From: Hydrangea macrophylla | Taxonomy: Eukaryota; Streptophyta; Magnoliopsida; Cornales; Hydrangeaceae | Assembly (NCBI GenBank): GCA_033977485.1 | Contig: CM066994.1 | Location: forward strand, 29,214,637 to 29,278,636 | Length of the DNA stretch: 64,000 nt | Reading direction: 5' to 3' | Shown: positions 22,771 to 32,906 of the stretch, one piece after another | How positions within the stretch are numbered: the stretch's first letter is position 1 | How the letters are laid out: every line of letters begins with the position of its first letter | Notes under the pieces: model-generated | What the model was told of the DNA's origin: nothing | Seen by the model: only the letters and a program-made list of their open reading frames with translations | Database searches by the model: none | Translations under genes and position numbers: made by a program

Positions 22771-23707
22771 CTCGCAGTTTTCCCATGAAAAAAGTTATGT
22801 GAAATTTCTGAAGAAAGAAGTTATGTGAAATTTATGAAAAAAAAAAAGTTATGTGAAATTCATTCTAGTGTCTGAAATTTCACATAACAAGGTAAGTGAA
22901 TTTATTGACGAGGTCTATCAAACAAGTACCATTGTTGGCATGAAATTCGTAGAAAAAAATGGTTATGTGATATTTCACATGAAGATAGTTTTGTGAAATT
23001 TACTCCAACATATGAAATTTCACATAACTTTTTGACATCACAATGTGAAATTTCACATTGCTTAACTTCCATAAAACTCTTTATGTGAAATTTCACATAT
23101 CTTTACATAAAAAAAAATCAAGAAATTTTACAAAACCAATAACAGTGTTAAAAGAGCTTCAAAATGCCCACTTTTAGCCCAAAACAACTGCCCAATTTTA
23201 TCATCAAGAAAGTAAAACAAAAAAACTAGAAATAGAAAATGAAAAATAAAAAGAACATAGAACCAATCATCATGACCAGCATGCATGCTCAATCGGTTGA
23301 CACTTGTCCATGACATTAAAGCCCACAATTTGGCCACCTACCTCTTCATCTTGTCCCTTATTACAGCAAGCAAACTGATCATAATCTCATCATGCCACGC
23401 CTTTTGTAATCATCCTACACCTCAATCTCGGTCTTCCTCAGTTCTTCATTTTCTTTCTCTTCTTCGCTACTATTGTTCTTGCCATGCGTCTTGAATATTG
23501 ACCAGATGACAAGTTGCTCTGATTTGCTCCCAGTGGAGTAGGTTTCATACATCTAGTGTCTTTATCGCCGGAAAATCTCAATCAAAGAAAGGGAATCGTG
23601 ATGGATCTGGATCGCCGGTTCAATACGTGGCTGACAACTGAACCGGACTTTGAGGCCTCGGAGAAGAGATAGAAAGAAGAGGAAGTTCTTTGTTAATGGT
23701 GATCAAC

Positions 23708-23710
<3 letters not shown>

Positions 23711-23757
<47 letters not shown>

Positions 23758-23773
23758 TGTGTGTGTGTGTGTG
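23711..23773. repeat. (GA)n followed by (TG)n microsatellite
   Basis: A run of about 22 GA units directly followed by about 9 TG units. Confidence 0.95.
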
Positions 23774-23943
23774 GTGTGGTGTCGGTGGTGATTTGAGAGA
23801 GAGAGAGAAATATCTGAGGGTATTTTCGTCTTGATATTAATCACTCAAACGGGTCACGGGAGTTGATGTAGTTAAGTTTCATAAAGAATGAAGTTTTATG
23901 CAAAATTAAAAACGGGATGGGGTCTAGACTAGCAAAATCCAAT

Positions 23944-24405
23944 TTGAGGAATTTATCACTAAAATTATATTATTTTTATTCATATAAAAATAGTTATCTT
24001 CCCACATATGTCTATACATACTAGTGCATATATTCTATTTTTATTTTGTTATTGTATATTTTTTTTATGTGAGATAATCAATGAATTGTAAGGTAGAGCA
24101 TCCATAGAGGTATAGATAAATTTAGGATAAACTTAATCTAAGTTGTACGAAAAAGTGGAAATTCACATGGTGTAGATGACAAACGGTCAGTTTGGTGCTC
24201 AAACGGTATACACTAGTTGTGACTGTTTGGTTGTGAAATGGTCAAGTCTTGACCGTGGACATCAAATAGGCCTTGACAGTTCATTAAGAAGAAGACGAAG
24301 TATTGTTTGGTTTAAGTTGAAAAAAATTCTCAACTGTGATATTGTTATTCAATATCATATTGTACTAATCCGCACCTAACAACATGTTTATATATATATA
24401 TAGTT
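23944..24405. other. Unassigned AT-rich sequence
   Basis: No coding potential. A stretch at 24180-24250 repeats the word aaacggt in a way also seen near 31895-31990, so it may be part of a dispersed repeat. Confidence 0.3.
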
Positions 24406-24593
24406 AGGCTCTCCAACAAACTAGTCTGTTAACGGATCAGTTTTTAGTGATGAAATTTCGTCGCTAAAAGTTAACATTTTCGTCGCTAAAGGTGAATACG
24501 TTTTAGCGACGAAAAAATGTGACTTTTTGCGACGAAATTTCATCACTAAAACTGGTCCGTGGTCCGTTAACGGACCAGTCCGCTCCTGAGCCT
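24406..24593. mobile_element. Fold-back MITE with about 80-bp inverted arms
   Basis: The left arm (starting GGCTCTCC, then GTTAACGGATCAG, then two blocks like TTTTAGTGATGAAATTTCG and CGTCGCTAAA) is matched in reverse complement by the right arm ending CTCCTGAGCC. Nearly the whole 188 bp can fold into one hairpin. The class is uncertain; the TTAGCGACGAAA words are common in plant DNA transposons. Confidence 0.65.
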
Positions 24594-24627
24594 CCCTGTA
24601 TATATATATATATGTAATTATACGTAA

Positions 24628-24860
24628 GTAGGGGTGTATACGAGCTGAGCCGTTCAACAAGGGCTCGCGACTCGGCTCGATAACAGATCGGCTCGTATAA
24701 TAAACGAGCCAAGATCGAGTTTGAATACAAAGCTCATTTAATAAACGAGCCAAACTTGAGCACACATGGGCTCGGCTCAATAATGCTCGCGAACAGTTCG
24801 ATTAAGGCTCGTATAGTAGGCTCGTGAAAAATCTCTTTAATAGGTTTGATAATGGGCTTG
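24628..24860. repeat. GAGCTCG/CTCGGCTCG-rich dispersed repeat, copy 1
   Basis: From aggggtgtatacgag, this holds many variants of CTCGGCTCG and AACGAGCC. A related copy lies at 31704-31870. Confidence 0.55.
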
Positions 24861-24950
24861 TTTAATTATATATATATATATATATGATTATTATAAAAAT
24901 ATAATATATGCATAATGTAAGTATTTAAAATTGAAAGAATACTATATCTA

Positions 24951-25349
24951 TATCTATATAATAAGATAGAGCGGTGTGGGTCCCTCTCAAGTTAGTAATT
25001 TTCAATCTTAACCACTGAGACAGAGTTGGATATTTTATATCGTCGGATCAAAAGTGTATACATATATCACGCATGTGCATGTATATATATATATATATAT
25101 GTATCTTGTTTTATATATGTAGTGATATCAATTTAAGTAGGGAAATTGTTGCCAAAATATCTATATAAGATAGAGCGGTGTGGGTCCCTCTCAAGTTCGT
25201 AATTTTCAATCTTAACCACTGAGACAGAGTTGGATATTTTAAATCGTCGGATCAAAAGTGTATACATATATCACGCATGTGCATGTATATATATCTTGTC
25301 TTATTTATGAAGTGATATCAATTTAAGTAGGGAAATTGTTACCAAAATA
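24951..25349. repeat. Tandem duplication of about 204 bp
   Basis: Two direct copies (24951-25158 and 25159-25349) share the landmark gatagagcggtgtgggtccc at 24965 and 25169, and both end with gggaaattgttgccaaaat or its variant. They are over 90 percent alike by eye. They lie just before the broken end of the second Copia element. Confidence 0.85.
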
Positions 25350-25493
25350 AAATTAATTTGAAGTAGGAAAATTAAATCCTCCAAATTAATTGTAATTTGA
25401 TAATTAAATCACATTAAATCTCTCTTTCTCTCACGTCTCACATTAGCATTACTCATATCACAGAAAAAAAAATAGAAATATAAGAAATAGTGT

Positions 25494-26490
25494 AAATGCC
25501 TAATGCTAGGCTTCTTTCCAGTCCATAATTCATAAGGGGTTTTGGTTACTACTTTACTTGGAACCCTGTTAAGGATATATGCTGCAGTCTTTAGAGCTTC
25601 TCCCCAGAGTGATTCTGGTAAAGAAGAATGACTGATCATACTTCTTACCATGTCCTTAAGCGTTCTGTTTCGCTTCTCAGCTACACCATTCATGCTAGGT
25701 TTGCCTGGCATTGTGTATTGAGGGACGATACCGCATTCCTCTAGGAATTTAGCAAAGGGTCCTGGACGTTGTTCACCTGATCCGTCATATCTACCGTAGT
25801 ATTCACCACCACGGTCAGATTTGACAGCCTTAATTTTCTTGCCAAGTTGAAGTTCGACTTCGGCTTTAAATGACTTGAAAACATCCAGGGACTGTGACTT
25901 CTCATGTATTAAATATAGGTACCCATATCTTGAGTAGTCGTCTATGAACGTAATGAAATATTGTTGTCCATTCCAAGAGGCTGTAGGGAATGGACCACAT
26001 ATATCAGTGTGAATGAGTTCTAAGACGTCTGAATACCTGTTGGCACCTAATTTCCTTATGTTTGTCTGTTTTCCCTTAATACACTCAATGCAGACTTGAA
26101 AGTCTGCCAAATCTAAGGGGTCAAGAATCCCGTCACGCACAAGTCTTTCAATTCTCTGTTTAGAGATATGACCTAATCGCTTGTGCCATAAGGTGGCAGA
26201 ATTCTCACTTAATTTTCGCTTTGTACCATGTGAATTAGTATGCAGAATTTCATTATAGGAAGTAACACTGTCAAGCATATACAGATTATCAATCAAAGAA
26301 CCGGTACCAATAAGTTTTGAATCTTGAAATAGACTAACTTTATTATTTCTAAAAGAACAAGCATAACCAAATTTGTCCAAATTAGAAATAGAAATTAAAT
26401 TCCGTCTAAAAGACGGTGCAACAAAAGTCTCAATCAAATCCAAATAAACACCAGTCTTTAATAATAATCTAAAATTTCCTATTGCTTCTA
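25494..26490 (-). pseudogene. Copia integrase (second element), 3' truncated
   Basis: The frame opens at 26443 and carries the protease-integrase linker, the HHCC site ([12 protein letters not shown] and CIECIKGK), and the full catalytic triad: Asp in HTDICGP, Asp in SDRGGEYYG, Glu in [10 protein letters not shown]. It then reads through the usual [18 protein letters not shown] to [10 protein letters not shown], after which the sequence turns into a foreign hydrophobic tail, so the natural protein ends near 25494. A single frameshift near 26490 separates it from the gag-protease frame; translation would have been one polyprotein. Integrase inserts the DNA copy into the host genome. Confidence 0.9.
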
Positions 26491-27414
26491 CTTAACTTTC
26501 TTGCCATCGCCCACAAAGATGAATCTTTCAGCATCAGTTGGCGGCCGGCTCCACATGCAACCCTGCATAGACATACTTATGTGAGTAGTAGCACCAGAAT
26601 CTACCCACCAAGTATCTTTAGGTACAGAAGCTAAATTAATTTCAGAACAAACCAAAACGAGAAGCTTACCCTTCTTTGCACGCCAAGCAGCGTATTTGGG
26701 ACAGTCTCTCTTCATATGACCTCTCTTCTTGCAGAAATAGCAAAGGAATTCCTCATTTTGCTTCTTTAGTTTCTTCTGCTGAGGTGTCACATTTGCAGCA
26801 TCCTTAGCTCTCTTCCTTTTATTATTCTGAGAGGTTGATGCTAAGTGAGCACTTTCAGTCTTGTCTCGCTGAATTCTTTCCTCTTCTTGCACACAGTGAG
26901 ATATGAGCTCATTAAGAGTCCATTTGTCCTTTTGAGTGTTATAACTCACTTTAAATTGACTGAATTGTGCAGGAAGAGATATGAGAACCAAATGCACGAG
27001 TAAGTCCTCAGACATCTCTAACTTTAGTGCCTTGAGTTTCCCACAGAGATGAGACATTTCCATAATGTACTCCCTTATGTTCCCCTTTCCTTTATACCTC
27101 ATGGAAATTAGAGTAGCCAAAACGGTACTCGTTTCCGATTTTTCATTTTTAGCAAAATATTGTTGTAATTCAGAGAGGAACTTCTTAGCATTTGTGCTCT
27201 CAGTGATCGAGCCCCGAAACGCTTCCGGAATGGAACGTTTCATAATCATTAGACTCATGCGATTCGAGCGATCCCACTTCTCAATTTTACCCTCATTCGG
27301 GTTTTCCGTAGTCGAAGTGGGTCGTTCTGTCCTTAGCGCAAGGTCCAAATCCATACATCCAAGAACGATTTCCACGTTCTCTTTCCAAACCTTAAAGTTT
27401 CCCCCATTCAACAT
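26488..27414 (-). CDS. Copia gag and protease start (second element)
   Basis: 308 codons. It starts [14 protein letters not shown], the usual Copia gag opening; coding similarity reaches a little upstream (an AQISAIP-like segment) without another clear ATG, so the true start may lie upstream. It contains the UBN2-type gag helices, a basic linker, an intact zinc knuckle [14 protein letters not shown], and the protease active site [12 protein letters not shown] with the catalytic DSGA kept. It stops at 26488 by a frameshift against the integrase frame. The gag and zinc finger look functional in principle; the element as a whole is not. Confidence 0.88.
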   Translation of the reverse strand: MLNGGNFKVWKENVEIVLGCMDLDLALRTERPTSTTENPNEGKIEKWDRSNRMSLMIMKRSIPEAFRGSITESTNAKKFLSELQQYFAKNEKSETSTVLATLISMRYKGKGNIREYIMEMSHLCGKLKALKLEMSEDLLVHLVLISLPAQFSQFKVSYNTQKDKWTLNELISHCVQEEERIQRDKTESAHLASTSQNNKRKRAKDAANVTPQQKKLKKQNEEFLCYFCKKRGHMKRDCPKYAAWRAKKGKLLVLVCSEINLASVPKDTWWVDSGATTHISMSMQGCMWSRPPTDAERFIFVGDGKKVK

Positions 27415-27479
27415 TGGGATAGCACTAATTTGAGCAGAAACATTTGTAGCTGTAGCAGAAACTGAATAGAGAACAAAAT

Positions 27480-28094
27480 AAAATAAAATAACATGCTAAC
27501 AATTAATAACATGTCAAAACATAAACATATTAGAAATACTTTATATATGTATGCATGACATATTAACTAATTTACTTAATGGTGGGCCCATCACAGGATA
27601 CCTAGAACAACATTGATATTTAGTCTTTGGACAGAAATATTAACTGTAAGTGGTACTCCCCGTGTAGTGATCAAATATTGACAACAAGTCCTGTCATACA
27701 GTGGCCTTCCTTTAGGCCGACTCACTGCCCACATGGATAATTAGCTTAATAATTGTCACATATTTACCACCACATGTACACCCGTCATTCAGCCAATTAA
27801 AAAATCTTCCTTTGGGCCGATTGTTAATCGCATGAAACAACAGATATACCATCTTAATATTTTAAAATAAATAAATTTACACAACAGAGGTTACTTTGGC
27901 AACATATTATTTCAATTTATTTATTTAAAAATATCAGACTTATTGCATTGGGGTCTAAAATATACCCCAAAATTTTAAGCTACCATTAAACTTAATTCAT
28001 GTTATGAATTACCTGATATTTTATAGCACAACAAAAATTAATTCATGTTAAAAATTAATTCATGAATTATTTTAAGCTACCTGATATTTTATTG
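27480..28094 (-). other. Leader of the second Copia element, non-coding part
   Basis: AT-rich sequence between the gag and the gene-like piece in the leader. No coding similarity recognised. Two similar phrases (ccttcctttaggccga at 27706 and cttcctttgggccgat near 27806) are the only repeats. Confidence 0.4.
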
Positions 28095-28545
28095 CTTTAA
28101 AGTGTTGTGCTTATGATTCACAAAAAAATAAATTTCTAAGCATCCAAACCGACCATCATCGCTAATTGGACAAGTGTCGTTCTTGGCATGTCGAGTCCAT
28201 CGACCAGACCAAACATCTCTAGTAAGATCAGACTTTTGGCATTGTGTCAATTTAGGTAATTGAGCACTAGAGTTGTAGAAACTTAGTGGAATTGTACGAA
28301 GTGTTTTTATCAAATACAAACCGCGGAGGCGAGAACTATAATCCCTCAAAGTGTCTAAACAGAAGGATTATTGTAAGAGTGTAATTATATCCGGCAAAAT
28401 CTGGGTGGACTTGAAGGGAAAAGGAGTAGGTACCATTGCCCAAATCCTTGACTGGGGGCCGAGATTTCCAATACTCGCCCGAGAGGTCTGTTTCGTAGTA
28501 ATCACCACCCAAACAGTGAGGTTTCCCCCGAATCATCCATATATT
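28095..28545 (-). pseudogene. Host-gene-like fragment inside the leader of the second Copia element
   Basis: The minus strand codes for protein that does not belong to any retroelement. From 28536: a segment with GGDYYETDLSG, GNGTYSFSLQVHPDFAG and ILLFRHFEGL, a stop, FSPPRFVFD, a frameshift near 28300, then QCQKSDLTRDVWSGRWTRH and CPISDDGRFGC. The first half looks like an Ig/filamin-type beta-sandwich of plant secretory proteins; I do not know the gene for certain. No intron is evident. It lies between the primer site and gag, the place where transduced host sequence is carried in other LTR elements. Capture is an inference from this position. Confidence 0.6.
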
Positions 28546-28592
28546 TATAAATTACATCATATCAACAACATTAATAATCAACATGATAACTT

Positions 28593-28604
28593 GCTCTGAT
28601 ACCA
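28593..28604 (-). other. tRNA-Met primer binding site of the second Copia element
   Basis: Reads TGGTATCAGAGC on minus, two bases inside the LTR border. Confidence 0.9.
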
Positions 28605-28606
28605 CT

Positions 28607-29082
28607 TGTTAGGATCTTTAATCTATAAAACTGTAGAACCCTAGAGTAGTAAAATCACAGCCCTAGGATCATATCATGTTAGATTATCAAGGATTTAATA
28701 TAGTAGACTACATACCTGTATCCATGGAAGCAATTAGTAAACCTTAGAAGAATGATGATGATCAGTTATGTCTTCCTCAGTCAAATCTCCTTAGATCTGT
28801 AATGGGTTCCTTCTCTTGATGGGATGGAGGAGGAAGTAGTATATTGATTTGACATATTGGGGACCATAACCTATATGTCTTTATATACTGATATGTTAGG
28901 GTTCCCATTATTCCTAACAGGATCAGTATTTGGTATCCACTCATTAAACCCATACCCAATAGAAGTCCATGGCTTACTACAATTAGACCACATAATATAA
29001 GCCCATTTAAATTAATAGCCTTTATAATATAATTGATAATAATATGTTGCCCACTCTTATTAGGAAATACAATGTCCTAACA
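28607..29082 (-). repeat. 5' LTR of the second Copia element (476 bp)
   Basis: Bounded by TGTTAGGA at 28607 and TCCTAACA at 29082, a perfect 8-bp inverted end pair, next to the primer site. A TATA-like stretch (tatataaaga on minus, near 28885) and an AT-rich upstream part fit a promoter. The 3' partner LTR is missing, so the age cannot be measured here. Confidence 0.9.
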
Positions 29083-29204
29083 GTTAATCCATCGGAAGGG
29101 TTAGATTAGAAATAGACCCTTAATTAGGCATGTAAATTAGAAATAGGTCATTTCCCCCAATTTAATAAAATTTTAATGTCTAAACTATCCTTACTCACAT
29201 GGCC

Positions 29205-29862
29205 AGTTATATATATATTCGTGTATCTATATGGACATATATAGATTTGAAGTAAATGTCATTAGCTGATATTGGGATTATGTTCCCTTAATTCAAGGGA
29301 TATTCTTATCTACTCACGATGATCTTTTGATTGAAATTCAAATTATTTAATACGTTTTTCAAAGACTGAGAATTTCTCAGTTTCTGTGAAAATTTCTCAG
29401 TCTTCTGTGAGAATTACTCAGTCTTTACACAGTCCATCTTTTAGGTCCGTTTTCATTGGTCCACTTAAGATCCGTACTATATATTTGTGTATCTATATAT
29501 GGACATATAGATATAGATTTGAAGTTAATGTCATTAACTGATAATGGGATTATGTTCCCTTAATTTAAGGGATCCCCTTATATGCTCACCATGATCTTTT
29601 GGTTGAAATTCAAATTATTTAATACGTTTTCCAAATAGTAAGAATTCCGCACTCTTTTGTGGGTATTTCTCAGTTTTTACACAGTTCGTTTTTTAAGCAA
29701 GATCCAGACTATATATTCATGTATCTATATATGGACATATAGATATAGATTTGTAGTTAATGTCATTAACTGATAATGGGATTATGTTCCCTTAATTCAA
29801 GAGATCTCCTCATTTGCTCACCATGATCTTTTGGTTGAAATTCAAATTATTTAATACGTTTT
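29205..29862. repeat. Three tandem copies of a 230-266 bp unit
   Basis: The landmark tgtatctatat(at)ggacatat falls at 29221, 29487 and 29719. Each copy continues with aatgtcatta(a/g)ctgat, tgggattatgttccctta, and gaaattcaaattatttaata. The third is cut by a 27-nt T run at 29860-29885. Confidence 0.85.
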
Positions 29863-29879
29863 TTTTTTTTTTTTTTTTT

Positions 29880-30310
29880 TTTTTTGTGAATTCCCTAATT
29901 AAAATACTGATAAATTCCCTAATCCTGGGAAATTTCTCATTAAAAATTGAAAAATTCCCACTCTTTTGTGAAATCGCAGATTAAAACACTGAGTAATTAA
30001 TTCTCACTCCTTTGTGAAATTCCTGATTAAAATACTGAGAAATTCCCACTCCTTTGTGAGATTTCTTATCCAATAAACTGGGAAATTATGTATAAACAAT
30101 ATCATAAGTTCTAGCAAGGAATCACACAAATGGATAACAGGTCTATCCATCAAGATGTCAGAAATAGATACTTTACCATGTAAATTTGCAAAACAATTGT
30201 GAAATATCACTGTTATCATGTTTTTTTGCTATTTTTTTTGAGTAATTTCCATTAATGGATTTTCTATGGACATGAACTTTCTCAGTTAACCGAACAACGA
30301 TGAACAACTC
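29880..30310. repeat. Degenerate short tandem repeat and non-coding flank
   Basis: Up to about 30075 a loose unit with aaaatactga(g/t)aaattccc and actcctttgtgaaat repeats four to five times; related words occur inside the 29.2-29.7 kb units (ctgagaatttctcag). The remainder to 30310 shows nothing recognisable. Confidence 0.55.
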
Positions 30311-30362
30311 CTAAATAAAAAATAAGATATAAAACAGTGAGAAATTATAAACAATTTCAAAT

Positions 30363-30604
30363 ATGATCAATATTTTGCGAACGCTTCTCGAAGCTCGCTG
30401 TTGTCGCCGCTGGCCGATCCTCCGAGATGAAACTCCATGAACTCCTTCAGATCGATGTAGTCGTTGCACCGACATTATGTGCTTGAGTTTGTCCGGCGAT
30501 GTTTCGGTGTCGAGCGCTTTGAGTATGGCCTTGAGCTTCGAGACGGAGATCTTTCCATTGCCATTGGCATCAAACTTCTTGAACACCTTTTCCATCTCGT
30601 CCAT
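30363..30604 (-). pseudogene. Calmodulin-like EF-hand protein fragment, frameshifted
   Basis: On minus it starts MDEMEKVFKKFDANGNGKIS, giving EF-hand 1 with a complete loop (D-A-N-G-N-G-K-I-S, ending near L/K where the -Z ligand Glu is expected), then ALDTETSPDKLKHIM. The frame breaks near 30470 and a short deletion removes the start of the second loop; the other frame continues with CNDYIDLKEFMEFH and SGDNSELREAFAKY, then a stop at 30363. This is the N-terminal half of a CML/polcalcin-type calcium sensor. EF-hands 3 and 4 are missing. It is GC-richer than its surroundings, as expected for an intronless host gene copied into a repeat region. Confidence 0.8.
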
Positions 30605-30660
30605 GCCGCCTAAAACACAGTCAGTCTATTTCAAGTCTGTTGATTTCTTCGCCAATATAG

Positions 30661-30693
30661 ATTGTAGAGAGAGAGAGAGAGATTATTATCTTG

Positions 30694-30728
<35 letters not shown>

Positions 30729-30874
30729 AAGAGGATAATATAGGGGTATTTATGTATTTAGCAACACAAAGGGACTAATTTCTGTATGCAGATATAGGAA
30801 GAACCTATTTCTAGAAAAAGCTAGGATTAGGGGCTAAATCCTACTTTACCCAAAAATATTCCCATATCCCTCAC

Positions 30875-30929
<55 letters not shown>

Positions 30930-30972
30930 TCCTACACACCAAATCAATTTTGAATTTGCTCCTACCTTCCAA

Positions 30973-31025
<53 letters not shown>
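30661..31025. repeat. (GA)n/(TA)n and two long (CT)n microsatellites
   Basis: (GA)n-(TA)n-(GA)n at 30666-30731, (CT)n at 30877-30924 and (CT)n at 30978-31022. The two CT tracts sit about 100 bp apart with similar flanks (cctacacacc, ccaattcctc). Confidence 0.95.
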
Positions 31026-31470
31026 CGCTCTTAATCACTACCAAACATTAACTATGAAGATACATTTGTGCTAGATTATTTAGGATAGAGTGGAAAATCA
31101 CAAAAAGTTGAAGTTTAGGAAGTGGGTTTCAACAATGGATTACATAATTCAAGTCTCAAGAAATATATGTATTCTCACTTACACTTTTTTAAAGTCTAGG
31201 AAGCATATTTGTTATATTCTATTGCCTATATAGAAAATGGGTTTTGCCATCACTATGGGTTGTAAATTTTGCTATCAATTTGATTAGTTCCACCCTTTTT
31301 ATAGGTCATTTGATTAGTTTAATCAGTTTGATATAGTCCATAGGGCCAATTAGTGAAATGAGTAATGCTGCTTCCTAATTATGGGCTAAATAATCACAAA
31401 AGTTTTGCTTTCCTTTTCTGTTTCTTTCCAAAAGCTTAGAAAAAAGCTTTTATTTTATTTATTTATTTTT
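31026..31470. other. Unassigned sequence upstream of a Helitron-like terminus
   Basis: No coding potential. It may be the interior of a non-autonomous Helitron that ends at 31504. Confidence 0.3.
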
Positions 31471-31504
31471 TCACTTCGTGCCCTCGGGCATGAGTTAGGA
31501 CTAG
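31471..31504 (+). mobile_element. Candidate Helitron 3' terminus (hairpin plus CTAG)
   Basis: A stem-loop TTCGTGCCC-TC-GGGCATGAG (7-9 bp with wobble pairs) is followed after 8 bases by CTAG and then T, the canonical Helitron end (CTRR, insertion before T). The 5' end (TC) was not located; the calmodulin-like fragment at 30363-30604 could lie inside it. Similar GTGCC-type hairpins occur at 34676 and 38427. Confidence 0.5.
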
Positions 31505-31703
31505 TATATATATATGATAATTACAAAAATATAAGATATGTATAATGCAAGGTATTTAAAATTGAAAGAATATTGACATATTATAATGTGCATAGTCCTA
31601 AATTCACGTGTCAAGCAATTGTTTTAGGTATATCTATATACAGGCCAACTGTTAAACATTGAGCTTGGTCTATGGATTTTGGTTGGCAACTTAAACTTGC
31701 TAC

Positions 31704-31870
31704 TAGGGGTATACACGAGTTGAGCCGCTCAACAAGGGCTCGTGGCTTGGCTTATAATAGCTAGGCTTGACTCGGCTCGATAATAAACGAGTCAAGCTCA
31801 AGCTTGAATAGGATGTCAACTCTTAAAGTTCGGCTCGAGTTCGAAAAGCTTGGCTCGAGTACAGCCCTAT
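31704..31870. repeat. GAGCTCG/CTCGGCTCG-rich dispersed repeat, copy 2
   Basis: It starts aggggtatacacgag and ends ctcgagtacagccct, so the ends are imperfect inverted repeats of about 15 bp, bordered by tac on both sides. It is related to 24628-24860. A small non-autonomous DNA transposon is likely. Confidence 0.55.
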
Positions 31871-32732
31871 ACGCAAGTGTGCACTTCTATAAGGACCAAA
31901 CGGTTAAGAGTCCAACCAAACCGTTTAGTCTTTGCCTTTTGTTTCCAACGGTTATAACTCTTCCGTTTGATCACAAAATGGTTGAATGTTTTCCGTTTCT
32001 CTGTACCACTATTAAATTTAGATGTACAACAAACTTAAGTTTAATAAGTTTCATTATCCTATCAAATTTAAGTTTGTGATATGCACAGTACCATTTTAGG
32101 ACACAAAACCTAGGTTGGTCTTAAATTGTGATGTCCTACAATCAAGTAATTTTCAAGCACTGACTTTTTATTTTTATTATTAAATCTTTTTTTATTTTAA
32201 CTTTTTCGACCACCTATAAATTGATAATAATTTATTTGATTGATTTAATTAACGGTTATTTTACCTGGTTTTTTTAGGAATAAAGTAGTTTCCCCAATTT
32301 GGTCACTAATTAAATATCAATAATGCTAGGCATACACAATTTTTGACACACTATGCTTTAAATGCATGTACCTTGTGCATTTTTTTTTATACTTTTCTGT
32401 GTACCACTTACACAACACAGGGTACATACATTTAAAGATGTGTGTTAAAAAGTGTGTAGAAAAGTGTGTATACCTAGCGTTACTCATTAAATATTTTTTT
32501 TGATATTGCTAATTATTACATAGTTTCTTTAAATCTTGATTTCATTACTTTCAATCTTTGTGGATATATATCTATACTTATTGATTATATACTATATAAA
32601 AGAGCCTAAAAAAGAATATTTCTTAAGATTCCAAATTAATTTGACCTTATTGGTCATTTTGGATTTCTAATTTAGTTTTTTGATAATTTCATATCACATC
32701 TATCTACCTCAAGTTACTATGAATAGTAAATT
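31871..32732. other. AT-rich intergenic sequence
   Basis: No gene seen. A phrase near 32330-32470 (cacaattttt / gtgtgttaaaaagtgtgta) forms loose inverted words and may be another MITE remnant. Confidence 0.3.
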
Positions 32733-32810
32733 GAGTCTTGTTTGGCAAAGTTTGTTTGAGCCTTAAGGCATTTTTCAAGGTACCTTTGCATTATCAAACA
32801 AGCCTCAAAT
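32733..32810. mobile_element. Short MITE, first of a tandem pair
   Basis: Starts with tcttgtttggcaa and ends with ttatcaaacaagcct, so it has inverted ends around CTTGTTTGGCAA. Confidence 0.55.
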
Positions 32811-32823
32811 TAATTTTGTTGAT

Positions 32824-32901
32824 TAAGGCTTGTTTGGCAATGCTTGTTTGACCCTTAAGATATCTTTTAAGGAATCTTAGAATTACCAAACAAGCCTTAA
32901 G
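32824..32901. mobile_element. Short MITE, second of a tandem pair
   Basis: Starts aaggcttgtttggcaa and ends ttaccaaacaagcctt, a 16-bp almost perfect inverted end pair; the interior matches the copy at 32733-32810. Confidence 0.65.
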
Positions 32902-32906
32902 TTACT

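Larger units (their letters stand above)
22236..23943. mobile_element. Possible non-autonomous DNA transposon with imperfect inverted ends
   Basis: A left arm at about 22236-22288 (core ccccgtttttaattt) and a right arm at about 23886-23943 (core attaaaaacgggatgggg) are inverted copies of each other over about 45 bp with mismatches. No transposase and no clear target duplication is seen. Inside lie a 24-bp phased palindrome array (22543-22690), scattered further copies to 23100, a (GA)n tract (22731-22768) and a (GA)n-(TG)n tract (23711-23773). No convincing gene between. Confidence 0.4.
25494..29082 (-). mobile_element. Second Ty1/Copia element: 5' part only, with a long leader
   Basis: On minus it shows a 5' LTR (29082 to 28607), primer site, a 1.1 kb leader, gag, protease and integrase, and then stops at about 25494 right after the integrase segment [15 protein letters not shown], RNase H and the 3' LTR are absent from the window. 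Beyond the break comes an AT-rich sequence unrelated to Copia. The gag and integrase frames are nearly intact, so the element is much younger than the Copia at 4.6 kb. Confidence 0.9.
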
